This document shows positions 1 through 6,454 of a stretch of DNA of 7,036 nt, piece after piece. Positions within the stretch are counted from its first letter, which is position 1; every line of letters starts with the position of its first letter. The notes under the pieces were generated by a model. The model ran no database searches, was not told the DNA's origin, and saw nothing but the letters and a program-made list of their open reading frames with translations. A program made the position numbers and the translations under genes. Source of the stretch: Nitrososphaerales archaeon (lineage in GTDB: Archaea > Thermoproteota > Nitrososphaeria > Nitrososphaerales > Nitrososphaeraceae); NCBI GenBank assembly GCA_029237515.1, contig JARBAV010000399.1:1-7036 (forward strand). The letters run 5' to 3'.

Positions 1-99
1 CAATTTCTCCTCTGGATATCTAAAGGTAAACCTCTTGATCAATAGATGCTTTGATCCTGATTCAATAGTCTTGATAAACCCGCTAGCTGTACTACTCAA
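1..99 (-). CDS. Possible 5' end of an unrecognised gene running off the left edge
   Basis: On the minus strand the frame is open from a TTG at 99-97 to the window edge, giving about 33 residues (begins LSSTASGFIKTIESG, ends RYPEEKL). Tandem in-frame stops lie just upstream and there is no ATG or GTG, so a start here must be TTG. Two things favour coding. A good TATA box on the same strand (133-140) lies at the distance expected for a transcript starting about 10 bases before the TTG. About two thirds of the codons also begin with a purine. The fragment is too short to assign a family. The competing reading is the tail of a plus-strand gene ending at the stop at 104-106. It is more hydrophobic and looks less coding-like, but it is not excluded. 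Confidence 0.33.
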   Translation of the reverse strand, partial: MSSTASGFIKTIESGSKHLLIKRFTFRYPEEKL

Positions 100-131
100 A
101 TCGTAGCAGTGTTATTATGTATCACATTGAA

Positions 132-140
132 CTATATAAG
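132..140 (-). promoter_or_regulatory. Candidate archaeal TATA box for the left-edge minus-strand gene
   Basis: Read on the minus strand this is CTTATATAG, close to the archaeal TATA consensus YTTATATA. With the usual spacing of about 27 bases from box centre to start site, transcription would begin near 109, some ten bases before the TTG at 99. The plus-strand reading (CTATATAAG) is also TATA-like. It could drive a transcript starting near 163, but that start would coincide with the T9 run. Confidence 0.4.
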
Positions 141-163
141 CGATCCGAGGGCGCAGGTTCAGA

Positions 164-172
164 TTTTTTTTT
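164..172 (+). terminator. T9 tract, possible oligo-T terminator
   Basis: Nine consecutive T on the plus strand, with no clear GC-rich stem just before them. Archaeal RNA polymerase can terminate at oligo-T tracts without a hairpin, so this could end plus-strand transcription entering from the left and insulate trpBA. If that is its job, a plus-strand gene probably lies to the left of the window. That would compete with the minus-strand call at 1-99. Confidence 0.3.
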
Positions 173-375
173 CATTCAGATGGTCAATCTATTTTCCAGT
201 TATGGCACGTCCTTCCGAACGATTATAAGAAAGAACAAATTTGGTCCGACGCTACCAAGCCACTGAAAGTCCATGAATATATCATTCTAATTGGGGAAGC
301 ATTCCTGGTGTTGGGATTTACTTGAAGATAACGTCTTAATAGCATGATAATTCAATTCTAGAGCATCACAATAAA

Positions 376-1587
376 ATGCCTAAAGATCGTCATAGCAAGG
401 GAAGATTTGGAGAATACGGGGGAAGCTATATACCTGAAACGCTGGTTCCACCAATCCAGGACCTAGAAAGGGCATATGTCAAATCTCGGAAAGATCCTCT
501 GTTTAAAAACCAACTACGCTATTATCTAAATGAATACGCAGGAAGGCCAACTCCACTCTACTACGCAAAGAATCTAACGGAATACGCAGGCGGTGCAAGG
601 ATCTACCTAAAAAGAGAAGACTTGCTACACGGAGGCGCTCATAAAATTAACAACACCTTGGGGCAAGGACTATTGGCTAAAAAGATGGGAAAAAAAAGGA
701 TTATTGCAGAAACAGGTGCAGGACAGCATGGGGTTGCAACTTCAATTGCGTGTGCAGCACTCGATCTGAACGCAGAGGTTTACATGGGTCTCAAAGACAT
801 TCAGAGGCAGAGCCAGAACGTTCTGAGAATGCAGCTACTCGGCGCCAAGGTTCATGAAGTTAGTTCTGGAAGTCAGACCTTGAAGGATGCAATTAATGAA
901 GCATTAAGGGATTGGATATCAAATGTTGAAGATACATATTATTTGATCGGATCTGCAGTGGGACCACATCCCTATCCAACAATCGTGCGGGATTTCCAGA
1001 GCGTCATAGGAAATGAGATTAAGAATCAGGCAAAAGAAAAATTCGGTCGACTTCCTGATGCTGTAGTTGCCTGTGTTGGAGGGGGCAGCAACGCTATCGG
1101 AACCTTCTATCCTCTCCTTAACAAACGAGAGGTTTCACTTTATGGAGTTGAAGCCGGAGGAAAAGGGCTAAGTACACTAAAGCATTCAGCTAGTCTAAAT
1201 GCCGGAACCGTCGGGGTTCTACACGGAATGAGGAGTTACCTTTTGCAAGATAGGTTTGGTCAGGTGCTGGATACCCATAGCATCTCAGCTGGCCTCGACT
1301 ATCCGGGAGTCGGACCCGAACATGCCTATCTTAAGGATACTCGAAGAGCAAAATATGTAAGTTGTACAGATCGTGATGCAATCAACGCCTTTATGGCACT
1401 GTGCAAATATGAAGGAATTATCCCAGCTCTGGAATCATCTCATGCTTTGGCTTATGCTTTGACGCTAGCTAAGAAATTAGGACGAAGCAGGAATGTAGTC
1501 GTTACTCTATCGGGCCGGGGTGACAAGGACATCAATATTCTTTTGGAACGTAATGAATTTTCACGATATGAAATGAAATCAAAATGA
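376..1587 (+). CDS. trpB: Tryptophan synthase beta chain (TrpB1 type)
   Basis: PLP enzyme that condenses indole, channelled from TrpA, with L-serine to give L-tryptophan in the cytoplasm. At 403 residues it matches the usual TrpB length. The N-terminus has the typical [15 protein letters not shown] segment (9-23). The PLP lysine is K90 within HGGAHKINN (85-93), an archaeal form of the bacterial HTGAHKIN motif. The catalytic glutamate is E112 in AETGAGQHG (111-119). The cofactor-phosphate loop is GGGSNAIG (235-242). [11 protein letters not shown] (306-316) carries the COMM-domain partner aspartate D308, and E353 and S379 (in SGRGDKD) match conserved active-site positions. Compact TrpB1 features, rather than the longer TrpB2 form, fit a partner that binds TrpA. 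The ATG at 376 is the first start after an in-frame stop at 340-342 and has no Shine-Dalgarno sequence. The stop overlaps the trpA start. Confidence 0.98.
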   Translation: MPKDRHSKGRFGEYGGSYIPETLVPPIQDLERAYVKSRKDPLFKNQLRYYLNEYAGRPTPLYYAKNLTEYAGGARIYLKREDLLHGGAHKINNTLGQGLLAKKMGKKRIIAETGAGQHGVATSIACAALDLNAEVYMGLKDIQRQSQNVLRMQLLGAKVHEVSSGSQTLKDAINEALRDWISNVEDTYYLIGSAVGPHPYPTIVRDFQSVIGNEIKNQAKEKFGRLPDAVVACVGGGSNAIGTFYPLLNKREVSLYGVEAGGKGLSTLKHSASLNAGTVGVLHGMRSYLLQDRFGQVLDTHSISAGLDYPGVGPEHAYLKDTRRAKYVSCTDRDAINAFMALCKYEGIIPALESSHALAYALTLAKKLGRSRNVVVTLSGRGDKDINILLERNEFSRYEMKSK

Positions 1588-2414
1588 TTGCCATCAAGAA
1601 AATGGAAGATCGGATTGGCACAAAATTTAGTGAATTAAGAGAAAGAAGACAGGCAGCTCTAATCTGTTATATGGTAGCAGGCTTCCCAGACCTAAAAGCA
1701 AGTGCATCGATTATTGAAACATTAGTTAATGCAGGAGCAGATATGATCGAAATAGGAATCCCTTTCTCCGATCCGATAGCTGATGGCCCTATAATTCAGG
1801 AAGCCTCGCATCATGCTTTAACCCACGGAGTTAGGCCTCAACAATGCATTTCATTAGCTAGGGCTACCAGGAGGATATTTCCTGACATTCCACTCATTTT
1901 TATGACTTATAGCAATATCTTATATCGTGCGGGATTTGAGTCCTTTATGTCTAGAGCAAGAGATTCAGGTATTGATGGTTTTATCTTACCTGATATGTCA
2001 ATAGAGGAGTCAGAGGAATACACCAGAATTTCTCACGAGCTTGGGTTAGCATCTATTTTCATAGTATCTCCAAATACAGAAGATAATCGTGTACGTAGAA
2101 TCATGAAGGTTTCTTCAGGCTTCTTGTACGCCGTTTCAGTTTATGGTGTCACAGGCGTCAGAAATATGCTTTATGATCGTTCTATAAAAAGGATAGTTGA
2201 ACTTCGAAAAAATTCAAATTCCTCCCTTCCGGTCGCCGTAGGCTTTGGAGTACAAAAACTAGATCATGTTTCCATGATGGTTGCAGCTGGCGCCGATGCA
2301 ATAATTATGGGGAGCGCCCTCATCAATATTATGAAAACATCGGAGCATAATCCAAATATGCTAAAAGATCTCTACGATTTTGTTCGTCGTATGAAGAATG
2401 CCTGCCGTTACTAA
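1584..2414 (+). CDS. trpA: Tryptophan synthase alpha chain
   Basis: TIM-barrel lyase that cleaves indole-3-glycerol phosphate to indole and glyceraldehyde 3-phosphate, passing indole to TrpB. The 276 residues are close to the family norm. The catalytic pair is E56 and D67 within [14 protein letters not shown] (56-69), matching E49 and D60 of the Salmonella enzyme. The flexible loop 6 is present as SVYGVTG (185-191) with the conserved threonine T190. The phosphate-binding loops are VGFGVQK (219-225) and [11 protein letters not shown] (236-246). The ATG overlaps the trpB stop as ATGA, a sign of translational coupling and 1:1 production. An ATG six codons later (1602) is a possible alternative start that would remove the overlap. 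No Shine-Dalgarno sequence precedes either start. Confidence 0.97.
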   Translation: MIAIKKMEDRIGTKFSELRERRQAALICYMVAGFPDLKASASIIETLVNAGADMIEIGIPFSDPIADGPIIQEASHHALTHGVRPQQCISLARATRRIFPDIPLIFMTYSNILYRAGFESFMSRARDSGIDGFILPDMSIEESEEYTRISHELGLASIFIVSPNTEDNRVRRIMKVSSGFLYAVSVYGVTGVRNMLYDRSIKRIVELRKNSNSSLPVAVGFGVQKLDHVSMMVAAGADAIIMGSALINIMKTSEHNPNMLKDLYDFVRRMKNACRY

Positions 2415-2432
2415 TAATCTTCTCAACTACCC

Positions 2433-2450
2433 TGGGAGCCCGTTATCCCA
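2433..2450 (+). other. Small inverted repeat in the trpA-downstream spacer
   Basis: TGGGA (2433-2437) and TCCCA (2446-2450) could pair across an 8-base loop, about 20 bases after the trpA stop. No T run follows, so it is a poor intrinsic terminator. It could be a weak mRNA structure between trpA and the next gene, or chance. The spacer (2415-2488) shows no TATA box near the expected position, which suggests read-through from trpBA. Confidence 0.2.
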
Positions 2451-2488
2451 ACCAGTACTTCAGAAAAGCCTCCAATCATCGAAATAAG

Positions 2489-3301
2489 ATGAATGAACAA
2501 GACCTCCAGAAACTGTTTATTGATTCACTTCTTTCTGGTGAAATCCAGGGGATAGATGAAATAATTGACATACCATCACCTCAGAAAGCAGAAAGGATAG
2601 TGCGAATAAAGAAAGAAGCTTACTTCAGATATTTTGATCTAGTGTTAGGTATCATCAGTTTGCAAAGAAATTTGCCAACGACGATAAACATTAAATCAAT
2701 TGATATGTACGATAGATATCATAACTTAACTATGCGTACTTCGGAATTGCTCGCCTTTGCTAGGGAAGAGAATTGCCGGGTTGATTTGGTTGATCTCATT
2801 CCAATAGAATTTAAATCCGATAATGATTCAATTGATGAAAGACTGCCCAGACAGGTGATCAATGCGATATTAGCATTCGGACGCTCGGTTGTAGTTTTTG
2901 ATAAGAGACACACCTCGAGAATTCAAAAATACGGATTATTCAGTTTATTGCCTGCCTCCATAATCGGATATTCGAATGATAATAGGTTTAAAGTTATTTC
3001 GTCGGACAAACGTCTCGTTGTGGATTCTCTGGTTAAGCCTCAAAAATCTACGATTGCGAAAATACTTAGTGATAACGGATTGATTGATAGTCTTACAGCC
3101 ATTTATTCTCATTTAGATATGACCCAAAAGATATATCAAAAAATGCTCTTCAACCAAATATTTGAAGAGAAAATTGACCTCTTGCAAGAGGAAATAGAAT
3201 TTCTATCTGGTCTCAATAAATCTCCCAATTTTCATGAAAAGGAGCAGATAAAAAAAATTGTAAGAGAAAGCATAAATCGAAAAATTACCGAATATACATG
3301 A
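2489..3301 (+). CDS. Unrecognised protein with a PD-(D/E)XK-like nuclease signature
   Basis: A 270-residue soluble protein with no signal peptide or membrane segment; I do not recognise a named family. The centre has the layout of a PD-(D/E)XK nuclease core. A hydrophobic strand with an acidic residue (VDLVDL, 98-103; D99 or D102) is followed by a strand ending in the E-x-K pair (IPIEFK, E107 and K109). Then comes a polar segment with DERLPRQ (116-122), a helix, and a strand (SVVVFDK, 133-139). The order E-x-K, then an acidic/Arg stretch and Gln before a helix, recalls VRR-NUC and MmcB-like proteins. Residues 210-270 are charged and probably helical, perhaps a coiled coil. Nuclease activity is inference. 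The gene starts 74 bases after trpA with no visible promoter, so co-transcription is likely although the function looks unrelated. The ATG is the first standard start in its frame. It lacks a Shine-Dalgarno sequence. Confidence 0.85.
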   Translation: MNEQDLQKLFIDSLLSGEIQGIDEIIDIPSPQKAERIVRIKKEAYFRYFDLVLGIISLQRNLPTTINIKSIDMYDRYHNLTMRTSELLAFAREENCRVDLVDLIPIEFKSDNDSIDERLPRQVINAILAFGRSVVVFDKRHTSRIQKYGLFSLLPASIIGYSNDNRFKVISSDKRLVVDSLVKPQKSTIAKILSDNGLIDSLTAIYSHLDMTQKIYQKMLFNQIFEEKIDLLQEEIEFLSGLNKSPNFHEKEQIKKIVRESINRKITEYT

Positions 3302-3423
3302 TCGCTTCTTCACGCTACTGCTTAGTGTTATGGTAAATGATCCGAGTCGATTCCTACCAACAGGAAAGGGTTAGATCTGTAAGTTAAATTATTAAATTAT
3401 GTCTAGTCTGGATTTAGGTCAAT
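3302..3423. other. Convergent intergenic region with an AT-rich tandem repeat
   Basis: Spacer between the 3' ends of two convergent genes. It holds an exact tandem duplication of TTAAATTA (3384-3399). A pair of complementary 5-mers, TGGTA (3331-3335) and TACCA (3355-3359), could close a loose loop. No long T run is present on either strand. Transcripts of both genes probably end here, most likely in the AT-rich part, but no terminator can be pinpointed. No gene was recognised. Confidence 0.4.
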
Positions 3424-3747
3424 TTAAGAAGTGACGATCCCTGAAGAGTCTGTAGCAAACAAGATATTGTTTATGGTAACTTGAAACTTGTGCCCGTTTC
3501 TTTCAACTATAATTTCTATATCGTCAAGGGAATCAGATATTTCTGAACCTTCGATTCGCCCAATTACTACATGAATTGATTCGTGAGCAATTAAGGAATC
3601 CATATAAGGTTCTATCTCATCGAAATCGCTTGAGCCTCTCATAGACGTTTCCTGCGAGGTGATAATTACCATCGTAGGCCCTTCATATGTGAAGTAAGCG
3701 GGGGAATTATCGATAGCACAGGCGAGGGCGAAATCATTTATTGGCAA
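3424..3747 (-). CDS. Small HExxH-motif protein (possible mini-metallopeptidase)
   Basis: A 107-residue acidic protein of no recognised family. It contains HESIH (55-59), the zinc-binding and catalytic HExxH pattern of metallopeptidases, preceded by a likely helix (EPYMDSLIA, 46-54). No metzincin third-histidine pattern follows. A gluzincin-like third ligand could come from the acidic stretch at 67-78, for example E78, but this is a guess. The length is near that of archaeal minigluzincins. There is no signal peptide or membrane segment. The start is TTG: an in-frame stop lies two codons upstream, and the first ATG is at codon 26. The TTG is supported by a strong TATA box (3777-3784) that would start transcription only a few bases before it, making the mRNA effectively leaderless. 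The ATG start would leave an 82-residue protein with HESIH intact. A non-catalytic role is possible. Confidence 0.75.
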   Translation of the reverse strand: MPINDFALACAIDNSPAYFTYEGPTMVIITSQETSMRGSSDFDEIEPYMDSLIAHESIHVVIGRIEGSEISDSLDDIEIIVERNGHKFQVTINNILFATDSSGIVTS

Positions 3748-3758
3748 TAGTTAGTAAA

Positions 3759-3768
3759 GTTTGCAAAC
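3759..3768. promoter_or_regulatory. Perfect palindrome between TATA box and start codon (candidate operator)
   Basis: GTTTGCAAAC is a perfect 10-base palindrome lying between the TATA box (3777-3784) and the predicted start site near 3753 of the small HExxH gene. A dimeric repressor bound here would block the initiating polymerase, a common arrangement in archaea. The symmetry does not extend beyond ten bases and no regulator is identified, so an operator role is inference. Confidence 0.3.
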
Positions 3769-3776
3769 ATATGCTA

Positions 3777-3784
3777 TATATAAA
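3777..3784 (-). promoter_or_regulatory. TATA box of the small HExxH gene
   Basis: On the minus strand the sequence reads TTTATATA, an exact match to the archaeal TATA consensus, within a TTTTTATATATAG context. The box centre is about 34 bases before the TTG at 3747. With a spacing of about 27 bases the transcript would begin near 3753, leaving a leader of around six bases. It also shows that the small gene has its own promoter, separate from the metH-like gene that ends at 3852. Confidence 0.6.
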
Positions 3785-3851
3785 AACAGATCTCTAGGTA
3801 TTCTGTGATATTGTGTGGAAGAATTTCTAATCACTTACAAATTACGCTCCT

Positions 3852-6392
3852 TCATATGACGAAGTACTCAGCCTCAGGATGGTGGACTACGATTGCCGCA
3901 GTTGATTGGTCAGGAATTATCTGCCCGGCTTCGGTAAGAAACATGTCTGATTTAGTCGGATCCAGAAGTCTCCAAACTAAATGATGCTGGCTAACATCTG
4001 GACAGCTAGGATAGCCCCAACTATATCTCAATCCCCTTGGCTGAACGATACTTAATTCAAATCTAATTCTGTGATTAACCCATTCTGCCAACGCTTCAGC
4101 TGTCTCAACGGCAAGACCGTGTAGATAGTAAGCGTCGGTGTATCTATTTTCCTGGTTCCATTCTTCAATGACTGAGCTAGCTCTTTTTCCCACGGTAACC
4201 ACCTGGAATGCGACTATGTCGTTTTCACCAAAGTAATCTGTAATGCATAGATGTTTCGCCAACGATGATCTCGGAAAGTCAAAACTTACCTCTCCAGCAC
4301 CGTTGGGAATCTCTACCTGAAGTACATTGTTTTTGTTATGGCATTTGAAATATCCATAAACGACGCTACACGTAAACAGTTTTTGTTTCACAACTCTGTC
4401 CTGCCATTCTGTTAACAGAGCTTCGGGATCTGACTCTGACTTGCTGATGGATTTACCCCGCATTCCCCACGACAATACAAATAGGGATTTTTTATTTAGA
4501 AACTTCCATACCTCGTAAAGATCGATATCTTTCTGATTGATTCTTATAATCTTATTAATGTGTGGAGGTTTTGGCGGTATGACTGGAACTATCTTGCTAT
4601 GAGGTAATTCACCGGCCTTTTTAGAATATGAAATATTATCCTTCCACTCGCCCAATTTATGCTTCCAGTCAGTCAAGAATGATACTCTTTGATCTGAAGT
4701 TAAACTATTCATTACTTTTAATCCATCGAACGCAGTCTTGCAATAGAATACTCCGGTTTCATAAATTCCTCCATCCTTTGCTATCCGATTTATGTAATTA
4801 CTATTTATTGCGGCACCTCCGCAGAGAATGGGAATCTTGATGTCATTTGTTCTTGCATATTCAACAAAATATTGCATCTGCTTTGAGGTTGAAACTAGCA
4901 ATGCAGATAATCCTACGGCGTCAGGTTTCACCTCCTTTATTTTATCGACTATAGTCTGAAGCCCTACCTGTTTACCAAGATCATAAACAGTGTATCCATT
5001 ATTGGTTACAATGGTCTTTACCAGATTTTTCCCGATGTCATGAACATCGCCATAAACAGTACAGAGTACCAGTTTGCCCTTGGTAACCCCTTCCTGCTTG
5101 ATCAGATACTTCTCCAATTCTGCAACTGCTGCCTTCATACATTCTGCAGACTTGAGAACAAAGGGCAGGATGATTTCACCCGCGCCAAATTTATCACCTA
5201 CCTCTTTCATGGCAGGGAGAAGAACTTCATTTAAGGTCTGGACGGCAGATTCGTGTGCAATCTTACTGGGGCAGTGTAGAATCTTGTGGGAAACACCAAA
5301 TTCATCAATCTTATCTTCCAACATTGCAGCATTTTTCTTGTCACATCTTTCGGCAATGGCGACAACAACATCATCTTCAATTCCTTCTTTTAGTCTATTT
5401 ACTATGCGGAAGTAACATTTCCGACCGGCGTCCCAAGAAGGATCCACTTCTAGTCTGCTGCTGGTGGATTTGCTATACTTACCTGCATTCGATGGTGACA
5501 GATCGAAATAGGAAATAAATTCACTTAAAGCGTTACTGTTTCGATTAAATATCAGGTCTTCGGCAAGTTTCTTCTCATGCGAACTAATAGAAGCGTAGGG
5601 TATTACATCCTTTGCATTAATAATGACAGTGTCCAAGCCATATTGTAATGCGTGGTAGAGAAAGACCGAATTAAGGATCTTCCTGGCATTACGAGCTAAA
5701 CCAAAGCTCACATTGCTGAGTCCTAAAGTTGTGAAGCTTTCCGGAAACCTCTTCTTTACTAGCCGTATCCCATCCAGCGTTTCTTTTGCTGAATTGACAA
5801 ATTCGCTCTCGCCTGTAGCTAAGGTGAAAGTTAAAACATCAAATAGATACTGCCAAGGCTTTAAATCATATTTCTTGCCTGTATCAAATAGTAGCTCAGC
5901 AGTGTTAACTTTTTCTTGTGCAGTCTTTGCCATTCCTTGAGGACCGATACACATAGCAATTGCTGGAACACCAAATCTCTTCATAAGAGGCGCCAGTTTG
6001 TGAAATCGATTTCCATCACCTTCTAGATTTATCGAGTTTACTATGGGTTTTCCAGGTATTTGTCGTAGCGCGGATTCAACAACGAGTGGATCAGTAGAAT
6101 CTATCACTAAGGGAGCCTCAATTTCGATACTTAGCTTCTTTACCAGTTTTGTCATGAATTCCATTTCATCTGAGCGTTCAGTCGTAGCTACGCACACATC
6201 TAGACAATGAGCTCCGTCTTCAACCTGAGTTCTAGCCAGCTTAAGGAGTCCATCAAAATCATTGTTGAGAACTAGTTCCTTGGCTTTCTTTGACCCTTGG
6301 GTATTGAGCCTTTCTCCTATGATTAAGGGTGGTGGATTTTGCACGATATCTACTGCTTTCAATCCTGAACTAACTCGAGGTGTTGTCGCCAT
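3852..6392 (-). CDS. metH: Cobalamin-dependent methionine synthase, folate/B12/AdoMet-activation subunit
   Basis: Core part of methionine synthase: methyl-tetrahydrofolate donates a methyl group to cob(I)alamin, which passes it to homocysteine. The 846 residues read as MetH without its first module. A pterin-binding barrel (about 20-300) contains IIGERLN (24-30), a DST segment (98-100) and GLSNVSFG (224-231). The cap helices (about 317-435) include LPFVLKSAECMKAAVAELE (409-427). The B12 Rossmann domain (about 437-565) has GDVHDIG (448-454), with H451 the expected lower cobalt ligand, and GLSALLVSTS (494-503). A C-terminal AdoMet-dependent reactivation domain (about 620-846) has RYSWGYPSCPD (789-799) where E. 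coli has RPAPGYPACPD. The homocysteine module is encoded by the gene 62 bases upstream, so both products should form one enzyme. The ATG directly follows an in-frame stop two codons upstream. A weak AGGA sits very close to it. Confidence 0.95.
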   Translation of the reverse strand: MATTPRVSSGLKAVDIVQNPPPLIIGERLNTQGSKKAKELVLNNDFDGLLKLARTQVEDGAHCLDVCVATTERSDEMEFMTKLVKKLSIEIEAPLVIDSTDPLVVESALRQIPGKPIVNSINLEGDGNRFHKLAPLMKRFGVPAIAMCIGPQGMAKTAQEKVNTAELLFDTGKKYDLKPWQYLFDVLTFTLATGESEFVNSAKETLDGIRLVKKRFPESFTTLGLSNVSFGLARNARKILNSVFLYHALQYGLDTVIINAKDVIPYASISSHEKKLAEDLIFNRNSNALSEFISYFDLSPSNAGKYSKSTSSRLEVDPSWDAGRKCYFRIVNRLKEGIEDDVVVAIAERCDKKNAAMLEDKIDEFGVSHKILHCPSKIAHESAVQTLNEVLLPAMKEVGDKFGAGEIILPFVLKSAECMKAAVAELEKYLIKQEGVTKGKLVLCTVYGDVHDIGKNLVKTIVTNNGYTVYDLGKQVGLQTIVDKIKEVKPDAVGLSALLVSTSKQMQYFVEYARTNDIKIPILCGGAAINSNYINRIAKDGGIYETGVFYCKTAFDGLKVMNSLTSDQRVSFLTDWKHKLGEWKDNISYSKKAGELPHSKIVPVIPPKPPHINKIIRINQKDIDLYEVWKFLNKKSLFVLSWGMRGKSISKSESDPEALLTEWQDRVVKQKLFTCSVVYGYFKCHNKNNVLQVEIPNGAGEVSFDFPRSSLAKHLCITDYFGENDIVAFQVVTVGKRASSVIEEWNQENRYTDAYYLHGLAVETAEALAEWVNHRIRFELSIVQPRGLRYSWGYPSCPDVSQHHLVWRLLDPTKSDMFLTEAGQIIPDQSTAAIVVHHPEAEYFVI

Positions 6393-6420
6393 TTCCTACA
6401 ATCCTTCAACCAAGTGTAAT

Positions 6421-6440
6421 GTCATAAAAAGAATCAAAAA
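6421..6440 (-). promoter_or_regulatory. T-rich element between the two metH genes (weak promoter or terminator)
   Basis: The 62-base spacer carries two T5 tracts on the minus strand, ending in CTTTTTATGAC. The TTTTTATG part sits about 33 bases before the metH ATG at 6392. That is where a TATA box for a near-leaderless transcript would be expected, but it matches the consensus only partly. The T tracts could instead end part of the upstream transcript. Simple co-transcription of both genes is equally possible. Confidence 0.25.
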
Positions 6441-6454
6441 GACTAGTATATCAT

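Larger units (their letters stand above)
100..375. other. Non-coding region upstream of trpB
   Basis: This stretch holds no convincing gene. It contains the TATA-like element at 132-140 and an uninterrupted run of nine T at 164-172. Weaker AT elements that could serve trpB are GAATATAT (274-281) and CTTAATA (335-341). The second would place the start site about ten bases before the trpB ATG. No Trp-rich leader peptide, tRNA or recognisable riboswitch was found. The only notable short reading frame (117-266, 49 codons) has no recognisable features. Confidence 0.5.

Noticed and set aside
2..106. Plus-strand frame ending at 104-106 as the tail of an upstream gene
   Set aside because: It is hydrophobic, with fewer purine-first codons than the opposite strand. 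The minus strand also has a well-placed TATA box. It is not excluded, and is discussed as a finding.
142..149. GATCCGAG occurring at 142-149 and again at 3339-3346
   Set aside because: Shared 8-mers are expected many times by chance in 7 kb, and the flanks do not match.
141..172. GGTTCAGATT resembling the T-loop of a tRNA before the T9 tract
   Set aside because: No acceptor, D or anticodon stems can be formed around it.
117..266. 49-codon plus-strand reading frame upstream of trpB (begins MYHIELYKRSEGAG)
   Set aside because: It spans the TATA-like element and the T9 tract, has no ribosome binding site, and shows no recognisable motif. It is better explained as chance.
2719..2913. 64-residue minus-strand frame inside the nuclease-like gene
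   Set aside because: Antisense shadow of a longer, better-supported gene, with no motif of its own.
4628..5940. Several plus-strand frames of 64-113 residues opposite the metH gene
   Set aside because: They lie antisense to a gene with clear domain motifs along its whole length. Their compositions are unlike real proteins.
6393..6454. The metH gene pair as a single gene broken by frameshift
   Set aside because: The upstream module ends just past its final zinc motif, the downstream gene has its own ATG after a stop, and the modules are intact. This fits a natural split rather than decay.
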